Source: Candidatus Binatia bacterium (GTDB taxonomy: Bacteria > Desulfobacterota > Binatia > UBA12015). Taken from it: 64,000 nt of DNA. Below the pieces are notes generated by a model, which was given only the letters and a program-made list of their open reading frames with translations, was not told where the DNA came from and ran no database searches. Every line of letters starts with the position of its first letter. The first letter of the stretch is position 1. This document shows positions 55,013-64,000 of the stretch, piece after piece. Both the position numbers and the translations under genes were made by a program. The DNA lies in NCBI GenBank assembly GCA_029243485.1, contig JAQWRY010000007.1:158214-222213 (forward strand), given 5' to 3'.

Positions 55013-58000
55013 GTGCGTATCCGGCAGATCGATCTCGTCGGCTTCAAGTCGTTCCGAGAACCGACCAAAGTGACCCTCCTGCCGGGTCTCAACGCGGTCG
55101 TTGGTCCCAACGGCTGCGGTAAGTCGAACATCTCCGACGCGATCCGATGGGTCATGGGGGAGCAGAGCGTAAAGAATCTGCGCGCCAAGGACATGGAGGA
55201 CGTGATCTTCGGTGGGAACGCGACGAGCGATCCGCTGAACATGGCCGAGGTCACGTTGACGTTCGACCAGGCCGACGAGGCGTCGCTCGGCACCGAGGGC
55301 TTGGAAGACGGCCTTGCTGCGCAGATTGCAAAGCTGGCCGAATTTTCCGTCACTCGAAAAATCTTCCGCTCGGGAGAGTCGCAGTATTTGATCAACGGTT
55401 CCGTGGCTCGGCTCCGTGACATCACCGAGTTGTTCATGGGCAGCGGCGTCGGCCCCAAGGCCTACGCCATGATCGAGCAGGGGCGGGTAGGCCAGATCGT
55501 CCAGGCCAAGCCTGAAGAGCTCCGGATGTTCATCGAAGAGGCGGCTGGCACGACCCGCTTCCGCGCCCGCAAGATCGCCTCCGAGCGCAAGCTCGCACGC
55601 ACCCGGGAGAACCTCTCGCGGGTGAATGACGTCATGCGGGAGATCGACCGGCAGCTCGGCGCGCTCCGTCGGCAGGCGAAACGAGCCGAGGAGTACCGCC
55701 TGGCCCAGGACGAACTCCGAACCACGGAGATCGGCCTCGCGTCCCACCGGTTCCAGGTCCTCCACGCCGAGCGGGATCAGATCGCCGAACAACTCGCGGA
55801 GGTGCGCCAGAGCCTGGCGGGCCTGCAGGAAGAACTGACCAGCCAAGAAGCTGCCCGCGACGAGGCCCAGGCCGAGGACCGAATCGCAAAGGAAGAGATC
55901 GAGGTCGGCTTCTCCCGTGTTGCCCAGAGCAGCGCCGTCGTGGTCCGGGCCCGAGAGCGCCAGGCCGCGACCCGGGACGTCGTCGCCGGGCTGGACGAGC
56001 GCATCGAGCGCACGGCCGAAGAGTCCCGCACGATCCAAGGCCGCGACGCCGAACTCGCCGAGCAGGTTCGGAACGCCGAGGAGGTCCGGGTCCGGGCCGC
56101 CGGCGTCGTTCGCCGGGCCGAGGTGGCTCTGCAGGAGGGCGAGGAATCCCTGCGGGTCGCTCAGCCGGAGCGCGAAGGGCGCCGACAGGAGCACGCCGAT
56201 ACGCTGGCGCAGCTCAACGAAAACCGCGGCAAGGCCGCGGCCGCTTCAGCTCGCCGGGCCGAGGGCGGGACCCGCATGGAGGAACTCCGCGGTGACCGCA
56301 CGCGTCTCGAGGAGCGCGCGGGCGAACGCCGTCGCGACGTTGAGAACGCCGGTGTCGAGCTCGAAGAAGCTCGCGGGGCGCAGCATGCGGCTCGCGAACT
56401 GCACGATCGCCTCGAAGGCAGCCGACGTCGCGCAACCGCGGAGCTGCGTGGCCGCGAAGAGTCGGTTCGAAGTCTGGAAGAGCAGCAGGCGGGCCTGCGC
56501 GAGGGCATCGTCCACGTGCGTGGCCGAGTCGAGGGACTGCAGGAGCTGGAGCAGGCCTACGCGGGCTACGCCGAGGGCATCGGGACCGTCATGGCGATGG
56601 AGACCCCGCCGCGGGCGCTCCTCGTAGAGGTCCTCGAGATCCCCGAAAACCTCGAGCCCGCGGCCGCTGCCGCGCTCGGTGAGGTCCTCCAGGGGGCGGT
56701 TGTGGGCCGGCCTCTCGACGGAGCTCAGATCGCGGACCACCTGCGGACGTCCGGTGATGGCCGCGTGTCGCTGGTTCCGATCGAGGGACGAATCGAGGCC
56801 GATGGATCGGCGCCTCTGCCGTGGGGAACCGTACGACTCGCACCGCGCATCGGCGCGAAGCCCGGGTACGAGCGGCTGCGGGACGCGCTGTTCGGAAACG
56901 TCATCCTGGCCGACGACCTGGCCACGGCCGTCAACGCATGGAACACGCACGGCAACGGGTACCTCTGGGTCACCCGAGCTGGCGACGTGGTACACCCGAA
57001 CGGGGTCGTGACCGGCGGCCAGGCCCCGGCCTCGGCCGACATCCTCGAGAGGCGACGCGCACTCAGCGAACTGGGCGAGAAGCTCGCCACCGACGAGCGG
57101 GACCTCGTGGTCGTCGAGACCCGGCTCGAAGCCGTCCGAAGCGAGTGCGCCCAGCTCGGTGACGAGCTTCGCCGCCTCGACTCGGATGCGCACGAAGCCA
57201 CGCTGGCGCTGGTCGCGTCCGAGCACCGGCGCGACGCTGCAGAGCGCGAGCAGTCGGCTTCGAGGGCCCGTTCCACGGAAGCCCAGCAGGAATTCGACGT
57301 TGCGCTGGAGGCGATCGCCCGCGCCGAAGTTCTCGCGCGCGAGGCACAAGAGGCGGAAGCGGAGGCTGTTGCGGCCATTGCCGAGTGGGAAGAGCGCCTC
57401 GAGAGCGCGGTCACGTCGCTGGCCGAGCAGCAGCGTGTGGTCGAGGAGTGTGAGCGCCACCGGGACGCGTTCCGCCGGTCGCTCGGGGAGTCGCGAGAAG
57501 CGATGACCCACGCCGTCTCCGAGCATGCGCAACGCGAACACGAGCACTCGGTGGTCATGGCCCGTGTGAAGACGCTCGTGGAGGACGTCGATCGACTGCA
57601 GTCGGAGCGGGCCTCCGCGACGGCCGGCCTGGAGCTTCTCGCGCGAGAGCTCGAGGAAGCACGCGTCGCCCTGGCGGAGCGTGAGGCGGGGGTCGAGGCC
57701 GTTCGCACCAAGGCCCGGCACGTTCAGGACAGGCTCGGGGAGTGCGAACAGCGCCTCTCGGTCGCTCGCCGCGGCTACGACTCGGCCCGCGACGAATCCT
57801 CCGCGCTGGAGACCCGGTCGGCGTCGCTCGAAGCTCAGGTCGATGCGCTCGCGGTCCAGACCCGAGAGCACCACGGGGTCGAAGTCAACGAGGCCGAGCA
57901 CCCCGCGGAATTCGAAGAGGAATCGGCCCTGGCCCGCATCGCGAACCTAAGGGATCGGCTCGGGCGTCTAGGCGACGTGAACCTTGCCGCCATCGCGGAC

Positions 58001-58600
58001 GCCAAGGAACTGGAAGACAGGCATGCGTTCCTGCTGACTCAGCGGAGCGACCTCGAGTCGTCGATGGAGAATCTCGAGCAGACGATCGGCGAGCTCAGCC
58101 GTACGACCCGCAAGCGTTTCAAGGAGACGTTCGAGCAGGCCAACGAGAAGTTCCGCGAAGTGTTCGTTGAGCTCTTCAAGGGCGGCGAAGCCTCCCTCGA
58201 GCTGACCAATCCGTCGAACATGATGGAGACCGGCGTCGACCTCGTGGTGCAGCCCCCCGGGAAACGCCTGGGAAGCCTGGCGGTCCTGTCCGGCGGCGAG
58301 CGCGCGCTCACGGCTGTGAGCCTGATCATGGCGCTTTTCTCGCTGCGTGCGACTCCGTTCTGCGTTCTCGATGAGGTCGATGCGCCGCTCGACGATGCGA
58401 ACGTCACGCGATACAACGCGATGCTTCGTCGGATGAGCGCCCGCACCCAGTTCATCGTCATCACGCACAAACAGCGGACGATGGAGTCCGCGGACGCTCT
58501 GTACGGGGTCACCATGGCGGAGGCGGGCGTTTCGCAGATCGTTTCGGTCCGAATGGGCTCGACCGACGACGAGAGCCAGGTGCTCGCGGCCTCGGCCTGA
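55013..58600 (+). CDS. smc: Chromosome segregation ATPase SMC
   Basis: 1195 residues, normal for SMC. N-terminal ATPase half: IDLVGFKSFREPTKVTLLPG, Walker A GPNGCGKSN; then a coiled-coil arm (SRVNDVMREIDRQLGALRRQ), the hinge around residues 505-680 (GIGTVMAMETPPRALLVEVL, DALFGNVILADDLATAVNAW), a return coiled coil, and the signature LSGGERALTAVSLIMALFSL with Walker B FCVLDEVDAPLDDANV. It condenses and separates chromosomes with ScpAB, which are not in this window. Start GTG at 55013 after GGGAGGTAGGAA. Confidence 0.97.
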   Translation: MRIRQIDLVGFKSFREPTKVTLLPGLNAVVGPNGCGKSNISDAIRWVMGEQSVKNLRAKDMEDVIFGGNATSDPLNMAEVTLTFDQADEASLGTEGLEDGLAAQIAKLAEFSVTRKIFRSGESQYLINGSVARLRDITELFMGSGVGPKAYAMIEQGRVGQIVQAKPEELRMFIEEAAGTTRFRARKIASERKLARTRENLSRVNDVMREIDRQLGALRRQAKRAEEYRLAQDELRTTEIGLASHRFQVLHAERDQIAEQLAEVRQSLAGLQEELTSQEAARDEAQAEDRIAKEEIEVGFSRVAQSSAVVVRARERQAATRDVVAGLDERIERTAEESRTIQGRDAELAEQVRNAEEVRVRAAGVVRRAEVALQEGEESLRVAQPEREGRRQEHADTLAQLNENRGKAAAASARRAEGGTRMEELRGDRTRLEERAGERRRDVENAGVELEEARGAQHAARELHDRLEGSRRRATAELRGREESVRSLEEQQAGLREGIVHVRGRVEGLQELEQAYAGYAEGIGTVMAMETPPRALLVEVLEIPENLEPAAAAALGEVLQGAVVGRPLDGAQIADHLRTSGDGRVSLVPIEGRIEADGSAPLPWGTVRLAPRIGAKPGYERLRDALFGNVILADDLATAVNAWNTHGNGYLWVTRAGDVVHPNGVVTGGQAPASADILERRRALSELGEKLATDERDLVVVETRLEAVRSECAQLGDELRRLDSDAHEATLALVASEHRRDAAEREQSASRARSTEAQQEFDVALEAIARAEVLAREAQEAEAEAVAAIAEWEERLESAVTSLAEQQRVVEECERHRDAFRRSLGESREAMTHAVSEHAQREHEHSVVMARVKTLVEDVDRLQSERASATAGLELLARELEEARVALAEREAGVEAVRTKARHVQDRLGECEQRLSVARRGYDSARDESSALETRSASLEAQVDALAVQTREHHGVEVNEAEHPAEFEEESALARIANLRDRLGRLGDVNLAAIADAKELEDRHAFLLTQRSDLESSMENLEQTIGELSRTTRKRFKETFEQANEKFREVFVELFKGGEASLELTNPSNMMETGVDLVVQPPGKRLGSLAVLSGGERALTAVSLIMALFSLRATPFCVLDEVDAPLDDANVTRYNAMLRRMSARTQFIVITHKQRTMESADALYGVTMAEAGVSQIVSVRMGSTDDESQVLAASA

Positions 58601-58614
58601 GCGACGCTGGATCG

Positions 58615-59688
58615 ATGCCGGAGTGGACCAACCCGGCGATGGTCGGCTGGGCTTCGGCCTGGGGCATCGCGCTCCTGGTCGTGCTGTTCGGCCTTCTGCG
58701 CGACCGCCTTCGGGCGCGGGCCGACGTCGAAGCCGCGGCGGAGCCGCCGGGGTCGGCACCCGAGAGGGAGGTCGAGCGATCGGCAGGCGATCGTTTCCGG
58801 CTTGGGCTGAGCAAGAGCAGCGACGCGCTCGCGCGCCGGATCCGGGGCGCACTCGGACAGGACGCGGACCTCGACGCCCTCCTCGAAGGGCTGGAGCAGG
58901 GCCTGATCGAGAGCGACGTCGGTGTGCGGACCACCCAGACGCTACTCGAGGCCGTGCGGGGGCTCCCCGCGGCCGACCGGACCGAAGCCGGCGTTCGCGC
59001 GGCGCTGCGGCGTGAGGTGGGTTCCCTCTTGGCCCAGGAGCCCGGTGGGGGTGAGCCGACGGGTGAGGCTCCCTGGGTCTGCCTGGTCGTGGGCGTGAAC
59101 GGGGTCGGGAAGACCACGACGATCGGCAAGCTCGCCACCCGCCACCGCGAGGCGGGACGCTCGGTCCTACTCATCGCCGGTGACACGTTTCGCGCCGCGG
59201 CGATCGAGCAGCTCGAGGTCTGGGCCGGTCGAAGCGGAGCAGAGATCGTCCGGCAGGAAACGGGCGCAGACCCGTCGTCCGTCGTGTTCGACGGCGTGGC
59301 GGCCGCGGTCGCTCGCAAGACGGACGTCGTGCTCATCGACACCGCGGGTCGGCTGCACACCAAGGTGAACCTGATGGAGGAGCTGAAAAAGGTGCGGCGG
59401 ATCGTCGAACGCCAGTGCCCCGGGGCTCCGCACGAGGTGCTTCTCGTCTTGGATGCGACGACGGGGCAGAACGCGATCTCGCAGGCCCGGTCGTTCACCG
59501 AGGCGGTCGGCGTCTCGGGCGTCGCTTTGAGCAAGTTGGATGGCTCGGCCCGCGGCGGAATGGCGGTCGCGATCCGACACGAACTCGGCCTTCCGGTGCG
59601 CTACGTCGGCCTCGGCGAGACGGCGGCAGACCTCCAGCCTTTCGACGCGGGAGCCTTCGTGGACGGGCTGCTTCCCGACGTCGAGTGA
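58615..59688 (+). CDS. ftsY: Signal recognition particle receptor FtsY
   Basis: 357 residues. SRP-type GTPase with P-loop GVNGVGKTT (160-168), IAGDTFRAAAIEQLEVWAGR, DTAGRLHTKVNLMEELKKV and SKLDGSARGG. In place of the long acidic N-terminal domain of E. coli FtsY it has one hydrophobic segment (VGWASAWGIALLVVLFGLL, 10-28), so it is probably an integral membrane protein, as in several deltaproteobacteria and actinobacteria. It docks ribosome-SRP complexes at the membrane. It starts 14 bases after smc. Confidence 0.95.
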   Translation: MPEWTNPAMVGWASAWGIALLVVLFGLLRDRLRARADVEAAAEPPGSAPEREVERSAGDRFRLGLSKSSDALARRIRGALGQDADLDALLEGLEQGLIESDVGVRTTQTLLEAVRGLPAADRTEAGVRAALRREVGSLLAQEPGGGEPTGEAPWVCLVVGVNGVGKTTTIGKLATRHREAGRSVLLIAGDTFRAAAIEQLEVWAGRSGAEIVRQETGADPSSVVFDGVAAAVARKTDVVLIDTAGRLHTKVNLMEELKKVRRIVERQCPGAPHEVLLVLDATTGQNAISQARSFTEAVGVSGVALSKLDGSARGGMAVAIRHELGLPVRYVGLGETAADLQPFDAGAFVDGLLPDVE

Positions 59689-59713
59689 TCCCAGCCGTGG
59701 GCCGGTGGATCGC

Positions 59714-59743
59714 TTGACACCTGGCCGAGATGGTCCCTAGGGT
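59714..59743 (+). promoter_or_regulatory. Possible sigma-70 promoter upstream of rny
   Basis: TTGACA at 59714-59719, an 18-base spacer and TAGGGT at 59738-59743. The -35 is perfect, the -10 only three of six. It lies in the 164-base gap between ftsY and rny, about 110 bases before the rny start. Confidence 0.3.
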
Positions 59744-59852
59744 CCGAACGGGTTCGTCCGCCCCGCGCTCCAGGCTGTTTCGTCCCGGAGCTGACACCGG
59801 GGCGGTAGATTGACGAGTTCTACGATGTCCGAAATATATTGGAGAAGGACGA

Positions 59853-61415
59853 GTGAGCAACTTGCAGACGGGGCTGGCCGGCTTCGTCGTCGGGACGGTC
59901 ATCTGGGCGCTGTTGTATTTGATGCAGCGATCCGGGATTACGAAGCGGGCACAAGACGCCGACGCAGCTGGCGAGAAGGTACTGGACGAAGCCCGAAATA
60001 GGGCGGAATCGATCACGAAAGAGGCCGAGGTACAGGGGAAAGAGGAGGCGCTAAAGGCTCGATCGAAAGTCGAGCGAGAGACCCGCGACCAGCGACGGGA
60101 ACTCTCTGAGTTGGAGAAGCGCCTCACCGGGTTGGAAGTCGACCTCGAAAAGAAGAAGGCCAGGGTCGATTCCCGGGGCAAGGAACTCGACCGCCGCGAC
60201 AACACCCTTCGGGATCAGCAGAAGGTGGCTGACACGACGAAGGCCGAGCTCGACGAGAGCCTAAACGCAGCCCGCGCGGCACTCGAGAGCGCCGCAGGCA
60301 TGACTCGCGACGAGGCGAAGCGCGGCCTGGTCGACGAGATGGCATCCGAAGCCCGCCTCGAAGCCGGCCGTCGGGTCCGGCAGATCGAGGAAGAGGCGAA
60401 GGAGGACGCCGAGCGTCGCGCGAAGAAGGTCGTCGCCGTCGCGATCGAACGCCTGGCCGGCGAGTGGGTCGCCGAGCGCACCATCTCGATCGTCCACCTC
60501 CCGAGCGACGACATGAAGGGCCGGCTGATCGGCCGCGAGGGGCGGAACATCCGAGCGATCGAGGCCGCCACGGGCGTCGATCTGATCATCGACGACACAC
60601 CCGAAACCGTAGTGATTTCCTGCCACAACCCGGTCCGCCGGGAGATCGCCAAGATCGCCGTTGACAAGCTCATCGCCGACGGGCGGATCCACCCGGGCCG
60701 TATCGAAGACGTGGTGCGGAAGTCCGAGAAGGACGTCGAAGAGACCGTCCGCGAAGCCGGTCAGAAGGCCCTTTTCGAGGTCGGTGTCCACGGCGTTCAT
60801 CAGGAGATCGTGAAGCTCCTCGGGATGCTTCGATACCGCTACAGCTACGGGCAGAACGTCTTGGCGCACTCGATCGAAGCGGCGTTCATCTGTGGCGTCA
60901 TGGCGAGCGAACTGGGCTTGAACGCCAAGCAGGCGCGTCGCGCGGCGCTGTTGCACGACATCGGCAAAGCGCTCACCCACGAGGTCGAGGGCTCGCACGC
61001 GCTGATTGGTGCGGACATCGCTCGGAAGTACGGGGAGTCCGCGAAGATCTGCAACGCGATTGCCGCACACCACGAAGAGGTGAAGGCGGAGACGATGCTC
61101 GCGCCCCTGGTGGACGCCTCCGACGCTCTCTCTGGAGCCCGCCCGGGTGCCCGGCGCGAGGTCTTGGAGTCTTACGTCCAGCGCTTGGAGGACCTCGAGA
61201 AGATCTCGAACTCCTTCAAGGGCGTCGAGAAGTCCTTCGCCGTCCAGGCCGGACGCGAGATCCGGATCTTCGTGGATCCGGGGAAGGTGAACGACGACGA
61301 GTCGGCGCTGCTCGCGCGTGAAGTCGCGCGGCGGGTAGAGAGCGAGATGACGTACCCCGGGCAGATCCGGGTCACCGTGATTCGGGAGACCCGCGCGAGC
61401 CATCTTGCGCACTAG
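59853..61415 (+). CDS. rny: Ribonuclease Y (Rny)
   Basis: 520 residues. N-terminal membrane helix (GLAGFVVGTVIWALLYLMQ, 7-25), a coiled coil (30-200), a KH domain (GRLIGREGRNIRAIEAATGV) and an HD domain with HDIGKALTHEVEGSHALIGA. RNase Y is a membrane-attached endonuclease that starts mRNA decay. It coexists here with an RNase G/E gene. GTG 59853 follows GGAGAAGGA. Intervals to the phosphoesterase gene are 18 bases. Confidence 0.95.
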   Translation: MSNLQTGLAGFVVGTVIWALLYLMQRSGITKRAQDADAAGEKVLDEARNRAESITKEAEVQGKEEALKARSKVERETRDQRRELSELEKRLTGLEVDLEKKKARVDSRGKELDRRDNTLRDQQKVADTTKAELDESLNAARAALESAAGMTRDEAKRGLVDEMASEARLEAGRRVRQIEEEAKEDAERRAKKVVAVAIERLAGEWVAERTISIVHLPSDDMKGRLIGREGRNIRAIEAATGVDLIIDDTPETVVISCHNPVRREIAKIAVDKLIADGRIHPGRIEDVVRKSEKDVEETVREAGQKALFEVGVHGVHQEIVKLLGMLRYRYSYGQNVLAHSIEAAFICGVMASELGLNAKQARRAALLHDIGKALTHEVEGSHALIGADIARKYGESAKICNAIAAHHEEVKAETMLAPLVDASDALSGARPGARREVLESYVQRLEDLEKISNSFKGVEKSFAVQAGREIRIFVDPGKVNDDESALLAREVARRVESEMTYPGQIRVTVIRETRASHLAH

Positions 61416-61433
61416 AATCCTCCAGGGGGCAAC

Positions 61434-62219
61434 ATGAAGATCCTTTTCCTGGGGGATGTCGTCGGGCGTGGAGCCCGGCGCTTGCTGCGAAGCGAGCTGC
61501 GACGGCTCCGGGCCGAGAACGAGGTCGACTTCGTCATCGCCAACGGTGAGAACGCCGCCGGCGGGCGGGGAATCGACCCGGATTCTCTCGAGGAGATGCT
61601 GGACTCTGGCGTTGATGTACTCACGTCGGGGAACCACATCTGGCAGCATCGCAGCATTCTCCCGTACCTCGACCGAGAGGAGCGACTCCTGCGGCCGCAG
61701 AACTTCGCGCAGGGGAGTCCCGGGCACGGTTTCGCCGTAGTCGAAGCAAAGAACGGCGTGAAGGTGGGTGTTCTGAACCTGATCGGCCGGGTCTTCATGG
61801 ACAACTACGATTGTCCGTTCCGCGCGGCGGATGAGGTGCTGGCCGGCCCGGGAGCGGAAGCTCAGGTCGTGATCGTCGACATGCACGCCGAGGCGACGTC
61901 GGAGAAGGTCGGGATGGGGTGGTACCTCGACGGGCGGGTCGCGGCCGTCGTGGGAACGCACACGCACGTCCAGACCGCCGACGAGCGCGTTCTGCCGGGC
62001 GGCACGGCCCACCTGACCGATGCGGGCATGTGCGGGCCGACGGATTCCGTGATCGGCATGCGGCGCAAAGAGGTGATCGAGCGGTTCTTGAACCAGCGCC
62101 CGGCACGTTTCGAGGTGGCGAAAGGGCCCGTCGTCCTGCAAGGAGCCTTCATCGACGTCGACCCGGAAACGGGCAACGCACAAGCGATTCGGCGTCTGCG
62201 TGAGGTGCACCAGCCATGA
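61434..62219 (+). CDS. ymdB: YmdB-type metallophosphoesterase
   Basis: 261 residues. [79 protein letters not shown] and [20 protein letters not shown] are the metal-binding motifs of the TIGR00282 family, which in Bacillus acts on cyclic nucleotides (2',3'- or 3',5'-). It usually lies after rny, as here, suggesting a link with RNA decay. The last four bases overlap tyrS (ATGA). Confidence 0.93.
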   Translation: MKILFLGDVVGRGARRLLRSELRRLRAENEVDFVIANGENAAGGRGIDPDSLEEMLDSGVDVLTSGNHIWQHRSILPYLDREERLLRPQNFAQGSPGHGFAVVEAKNGVKVGVLNLIGRVFMDNYDCPFRAADEVLAGPGAEAQVVIVDMHAEATSEKVGMGWYLDGRVAAVVGTHTHVQTADERVLPGGTAHLTDAGMCGPTDSVIGMRRKEVIERFLNQRPARFEVAKGPVVLQGAFIDVDPETGNAQAIRRLREVHQP

Positions 62220-63430
62220 GCAACATTGCCGAGCAGATGGAGGTCATCCGCCAAGGCGCGGTCGATCTCCTGCCCGAAGGCGAGTTCGAGAAGAAGCTCG
62301 CGCGGGCGGAAAAAGAGGGGAGGCCGCTCCGAGTGAAGCTGGGCGCCGACCCCACGGCCCCGGACCTACACCTCGGCCACGTCGTGGTGCTGCGGAAGCT
62401 CGCCCAGTTCCAGGAGCTCGGCCATCAGGTCATCTTTTTGATCGGGGACTTTACCGGCCGGATCGGCGATCCGACCGGCCGCTCCGAGACCCGCAAGGCG
62501 CTCACGCGGGAGCAGGTGGCGGCGAATGCTGAGACCTACCGTGAGCAGATCTTCAAGATCCTCGATCCGGACAAGACCTCCGTCCGCTTCAACTCCGAGT
62601 GGATGGAGAAGATGAACGGGGCGGACATGGTGAAGCTCTGCGCCCAGTTTACGGTGGCTCGGATGCTCGAGCGGGACGATTTCGAGAAGCGGATGTCGGA
62701 AAACCGGGCGATCGGGATCCACGAGCTGCTGTACCCGCTCGTGCAGGCCTACGACTCGGTGGCGCTGGAAGCCGACGTCGAGGTGGGGGGGACAGACCAG
62801 CGGTTCAACCTGCTCGCGGGCCGAGAGATCCAGAAGTCCTACGGAAAGCCGCTCCAGGCGGTTCTGACGATGCCGCTCCTCGAAGGCACCGATGGAAAAC
62901 AGAAGATGAGCAAATCCCTGGGGAATTCGATCGGCGTGGCCGATGCCCCGGAGGAGACGTTCGGCAAGCTCATGTCGATCTCTGACGACCTGATGGCTCG
63001 CTACGCGACGCTCGTGAGCGACGGGATGACCGGTCTCGGAGCGCAGGTCGCCGCGGGGAAGATCCACCCGATGGAGGCCAAGAAGGCCCTGGCGGAGAAT
63101 ATAGTGGGACAGTTTCACGGGGCAGAGGCCGCCGGCGCTGCTCGGACGCACTTCGAGCAGCGTTTTCAGGAAAGAAATGCGTACGAGCCCGATGAGGTCG
63201 AATTGGAGGCCGACGCCGAGGGCGGTCTGCCGCTTTTCCAGATCGTCTCGAGTATCGGGTTTGCCAAGTCGAACAGCGAAGCGCGACGTCTGGCAGGGCA
63301 GCGCGCCGTGAAGGTGGACGGAGAGGCTGTCGAGGACCCCCTGCACCGGCTCCCTGCGGGGGGGGAATACCTCGTCGCCGTGGGGCGTCGCAGGCTAGCT
63401 AAAGTACGTATCCTCGTGCCTTTTTCGTGA
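62216..63430 (+). CDS. tyrS: Tyrosyl-tRNA synthetase TyrS
   Basis: 404 residues. Class I synthetase with HLGH (52-55, HIGH-type motif), [17 protein letters not shown] and KMSKS (230-234). The C-terminus has an S4 RNA-binding domain ([20 protein letters not shown]). It is the TyrZ-like form with HLGH in place of HIGH. The ATG overlaps the ymdB stop. Its end is 9 bases before the first rRNA promoter. Confidence 0.95.
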   Translation: MSNIAEQMEVIRQGAVDLLPEGEFEKKLARAEKEGRPLRVKLGADPTAPDLHLGHVVVLRKLAQFQELGHQVIFLIGDFTGRIGDPTGRSETRKALTREQVAANAETYREQIFKILDPDKTSVRFNSEWMEKMNGADMVKLCAQFTVARMLERDDFEKRMSENRAIGIHELLYPLVQAYDSVALEADVEVGGTDQRFNLLAGREIQKSYGKPLQAVLTMPLLEGTDGKQKMSKSLGNSIGVADAPEETFGKLMSISDDLMARYATLVSDGMTGLGAQVAAGKIHPMEAKKALAENIVGQFHGAEAAGAARTHFEQRFQERNAYEPDEVELEADAEGGLPLFQIVSSIGFAKSNSEARRLAGQRAVKVDGEAVEDPLHRLPAGGEYLVAVGRRRLAKVRILVPFS

Positions 63431-63438
63431 CACCCCCC

Positions 63439-63467
63439 TTGACGCTCCGCGTCCGCGGCGTTAACAA
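63439..63467 (+). promoter_or_regulatory. rRNA promoter P1
   Basis: TTGACG at 63439-63444, 17-base spacer and TAACAA at 63462-63467. Good -35, fair -10. It lies right after tyrS, about 235 bases upstream of the mature 16S end. Confidence 0.55.
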
Positions 63468-63528
63468 CACCGATTCCAACGGCGGCCTGAAGCGGCAGGT
63501 CAGTTGGTGAGCCGTCCTCCGGTAGTTG

Positions 63529-63557
63529 TTGACTCTCGCGGGGTGCTCAGTTAACTC
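63529..63557 (+). promoter_or_regulatory. rRNA promoter P2
   Basis: TTGACT at 63529-63534, 17-base spacer and TAACTC at 63552-63557. The same spacing and the same TTAAC -10 core as the element 90 bases upstream, which supports a tandem pair as usual for rrn operons. Confidence 0.5.
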
Positions 63558-63586
63558 TCCGCTCCTTGCCCGTGTGGCAAGTGTTC

Positions 63587-63599
63587 GGTCTTTGAAAAC
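63587..63599 (+). promoter_or_regulatory. boxA-like rRNA antitermination element
   Basis: GGTCTTTGAAAAC in the 16S leader matches the boxA-type element (TCTTTGAAAA) that NusB/NusE bind in rrn leaders. It is located after the two promoters, as expected. Confidence 0.65.
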
Positions 63600-63675
63600 T
63601 AAGTGGTAGCGCGCCAATCTCGATGCGAGGTTGGCAAACCAGTAGAATCGAATTAGGTCGGGACCTGTTCAATTA

Positions 63676-63694
63676 GCTGTCGAAGTTTGACAGC
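63676..63694 (+). other. Stem-loop just upstream of mature 16S
   Basis: GCTGTC-GAAGTTT-GACAGC, a 6-bp perfect stem with a 7-base loop, ending about 7 bases before the inferred mature 16S 5' end. It may take part in pre-rRNA processing. Confidence 0.45.
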
Positions 63695-63701
63695 GACTCT
63701 C

Positions 63702-64000
<299 letters not shown>

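Noticed and set aside
59820..59841. TTGACG...TATATT just before rny
   Set aside because: The spacer is 19 bases and the start would fall on the ribosome-binding site, leaving almost no leader.
63399..63617. Short minus-strand frame in the rRNA leader
   Set aside because: It overlaps tyrS and the rRNA promoters and shows no protein similarity.

Overview
The window is a GC-rich, densely packed bacterial chromosome segment. Gene content suggests a Gram-negative of deltaproteobacterial type (Desulfobacterota, Myxococcota, Binatota or a related lineage): an outer-membrane polysaccharide exporter, lnt, a cobalamin-binding mutase domain, 2-oxoglutarate:ferredoxin oxidoreductase, class II fructose-bisphosphatase, RNase Y and a sigma-54 enhancer-binding protein. 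This placement is inference; the 16S rRNA gene that begins at the right edge would settle it. I found no tRNA genes, no CRISPR array, no intact insertion sequence and no phage genes.

Layout. 1-4483 (+): end of glpX, then a CoA/isoprenoid block (crotonase, B12-binding mutase domain, geranylgeranyl-reductase-type flavoprotein, thiolase, HAD phosphatase). 4610-6633: dnaB (+) with thiE (-) converging on it. 6714-9886: secreted beta-helix or polymer-type proteins, one carrying an in-frame TGA, and a DUF218 (YdcF) protein. 9891-30998 (-): a 21-kb run of 17 tightly spaced genes for a cell-surface polysaccharide: Wza-like exporter, an autokinase-like ATPase with a Gly-Asn repeat linker, GumC-like copolymerase, three deacetylases, four glycosyltransferases or ligases, a formyltransferase, a radical SAM/SPASM protein, two nucleotide-sugar-type oxidoreductases, an asparagine-synthetase-type amidotransferase, and a sugar-transferase/O-antigen-polymerase fusion. 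It resembles the exosortase-A (XrtA) associated exopolysaccharide loci, but no exosortase lies in the window. 31463-35179 (-): an AAA-TM-LysM-SPOR-like protein and lnt.

35222-43379: DUF309 protein, small Cys-rich membrane protein, korBA (-), argJ (+) and an NtrC-type two-component pair (-). 43430-51459 (+): ECF sigma factor, anti-sigma factor, DUF3106-like protein, then uvrB, uvrC and comEC. 51477-54875: Zn-ribbon protein, hypothetical protein, RNase G/E and an HNH nuclease. 55013-63430 (+): smc, ftsY, rny, a YmdB-type phosphoesterase and tyrS. 63439-64000: tandem rRNA promoters, boxA and the 5' end of a 16S rRNA gene.

How it fits together. The polysaccharide operon is preceded by a well-spaced -24/-12 (sigma-54) promoter at 31300-31315, with nested inverted repeats about 110-130 bp upstream of the predicted start. 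The sigma-54 activator at 40741-42114 with its kinase is a natural candidate regulator, though this is inferred. The most distinctive points are the initiating-transferase/polymerase fusion, the autokinase-like protein that lacks the Walker A lysine and carries 11-residue Gly-Asn repeats, and the set of unusual sugar-modifying enzymes encoded in one operon.
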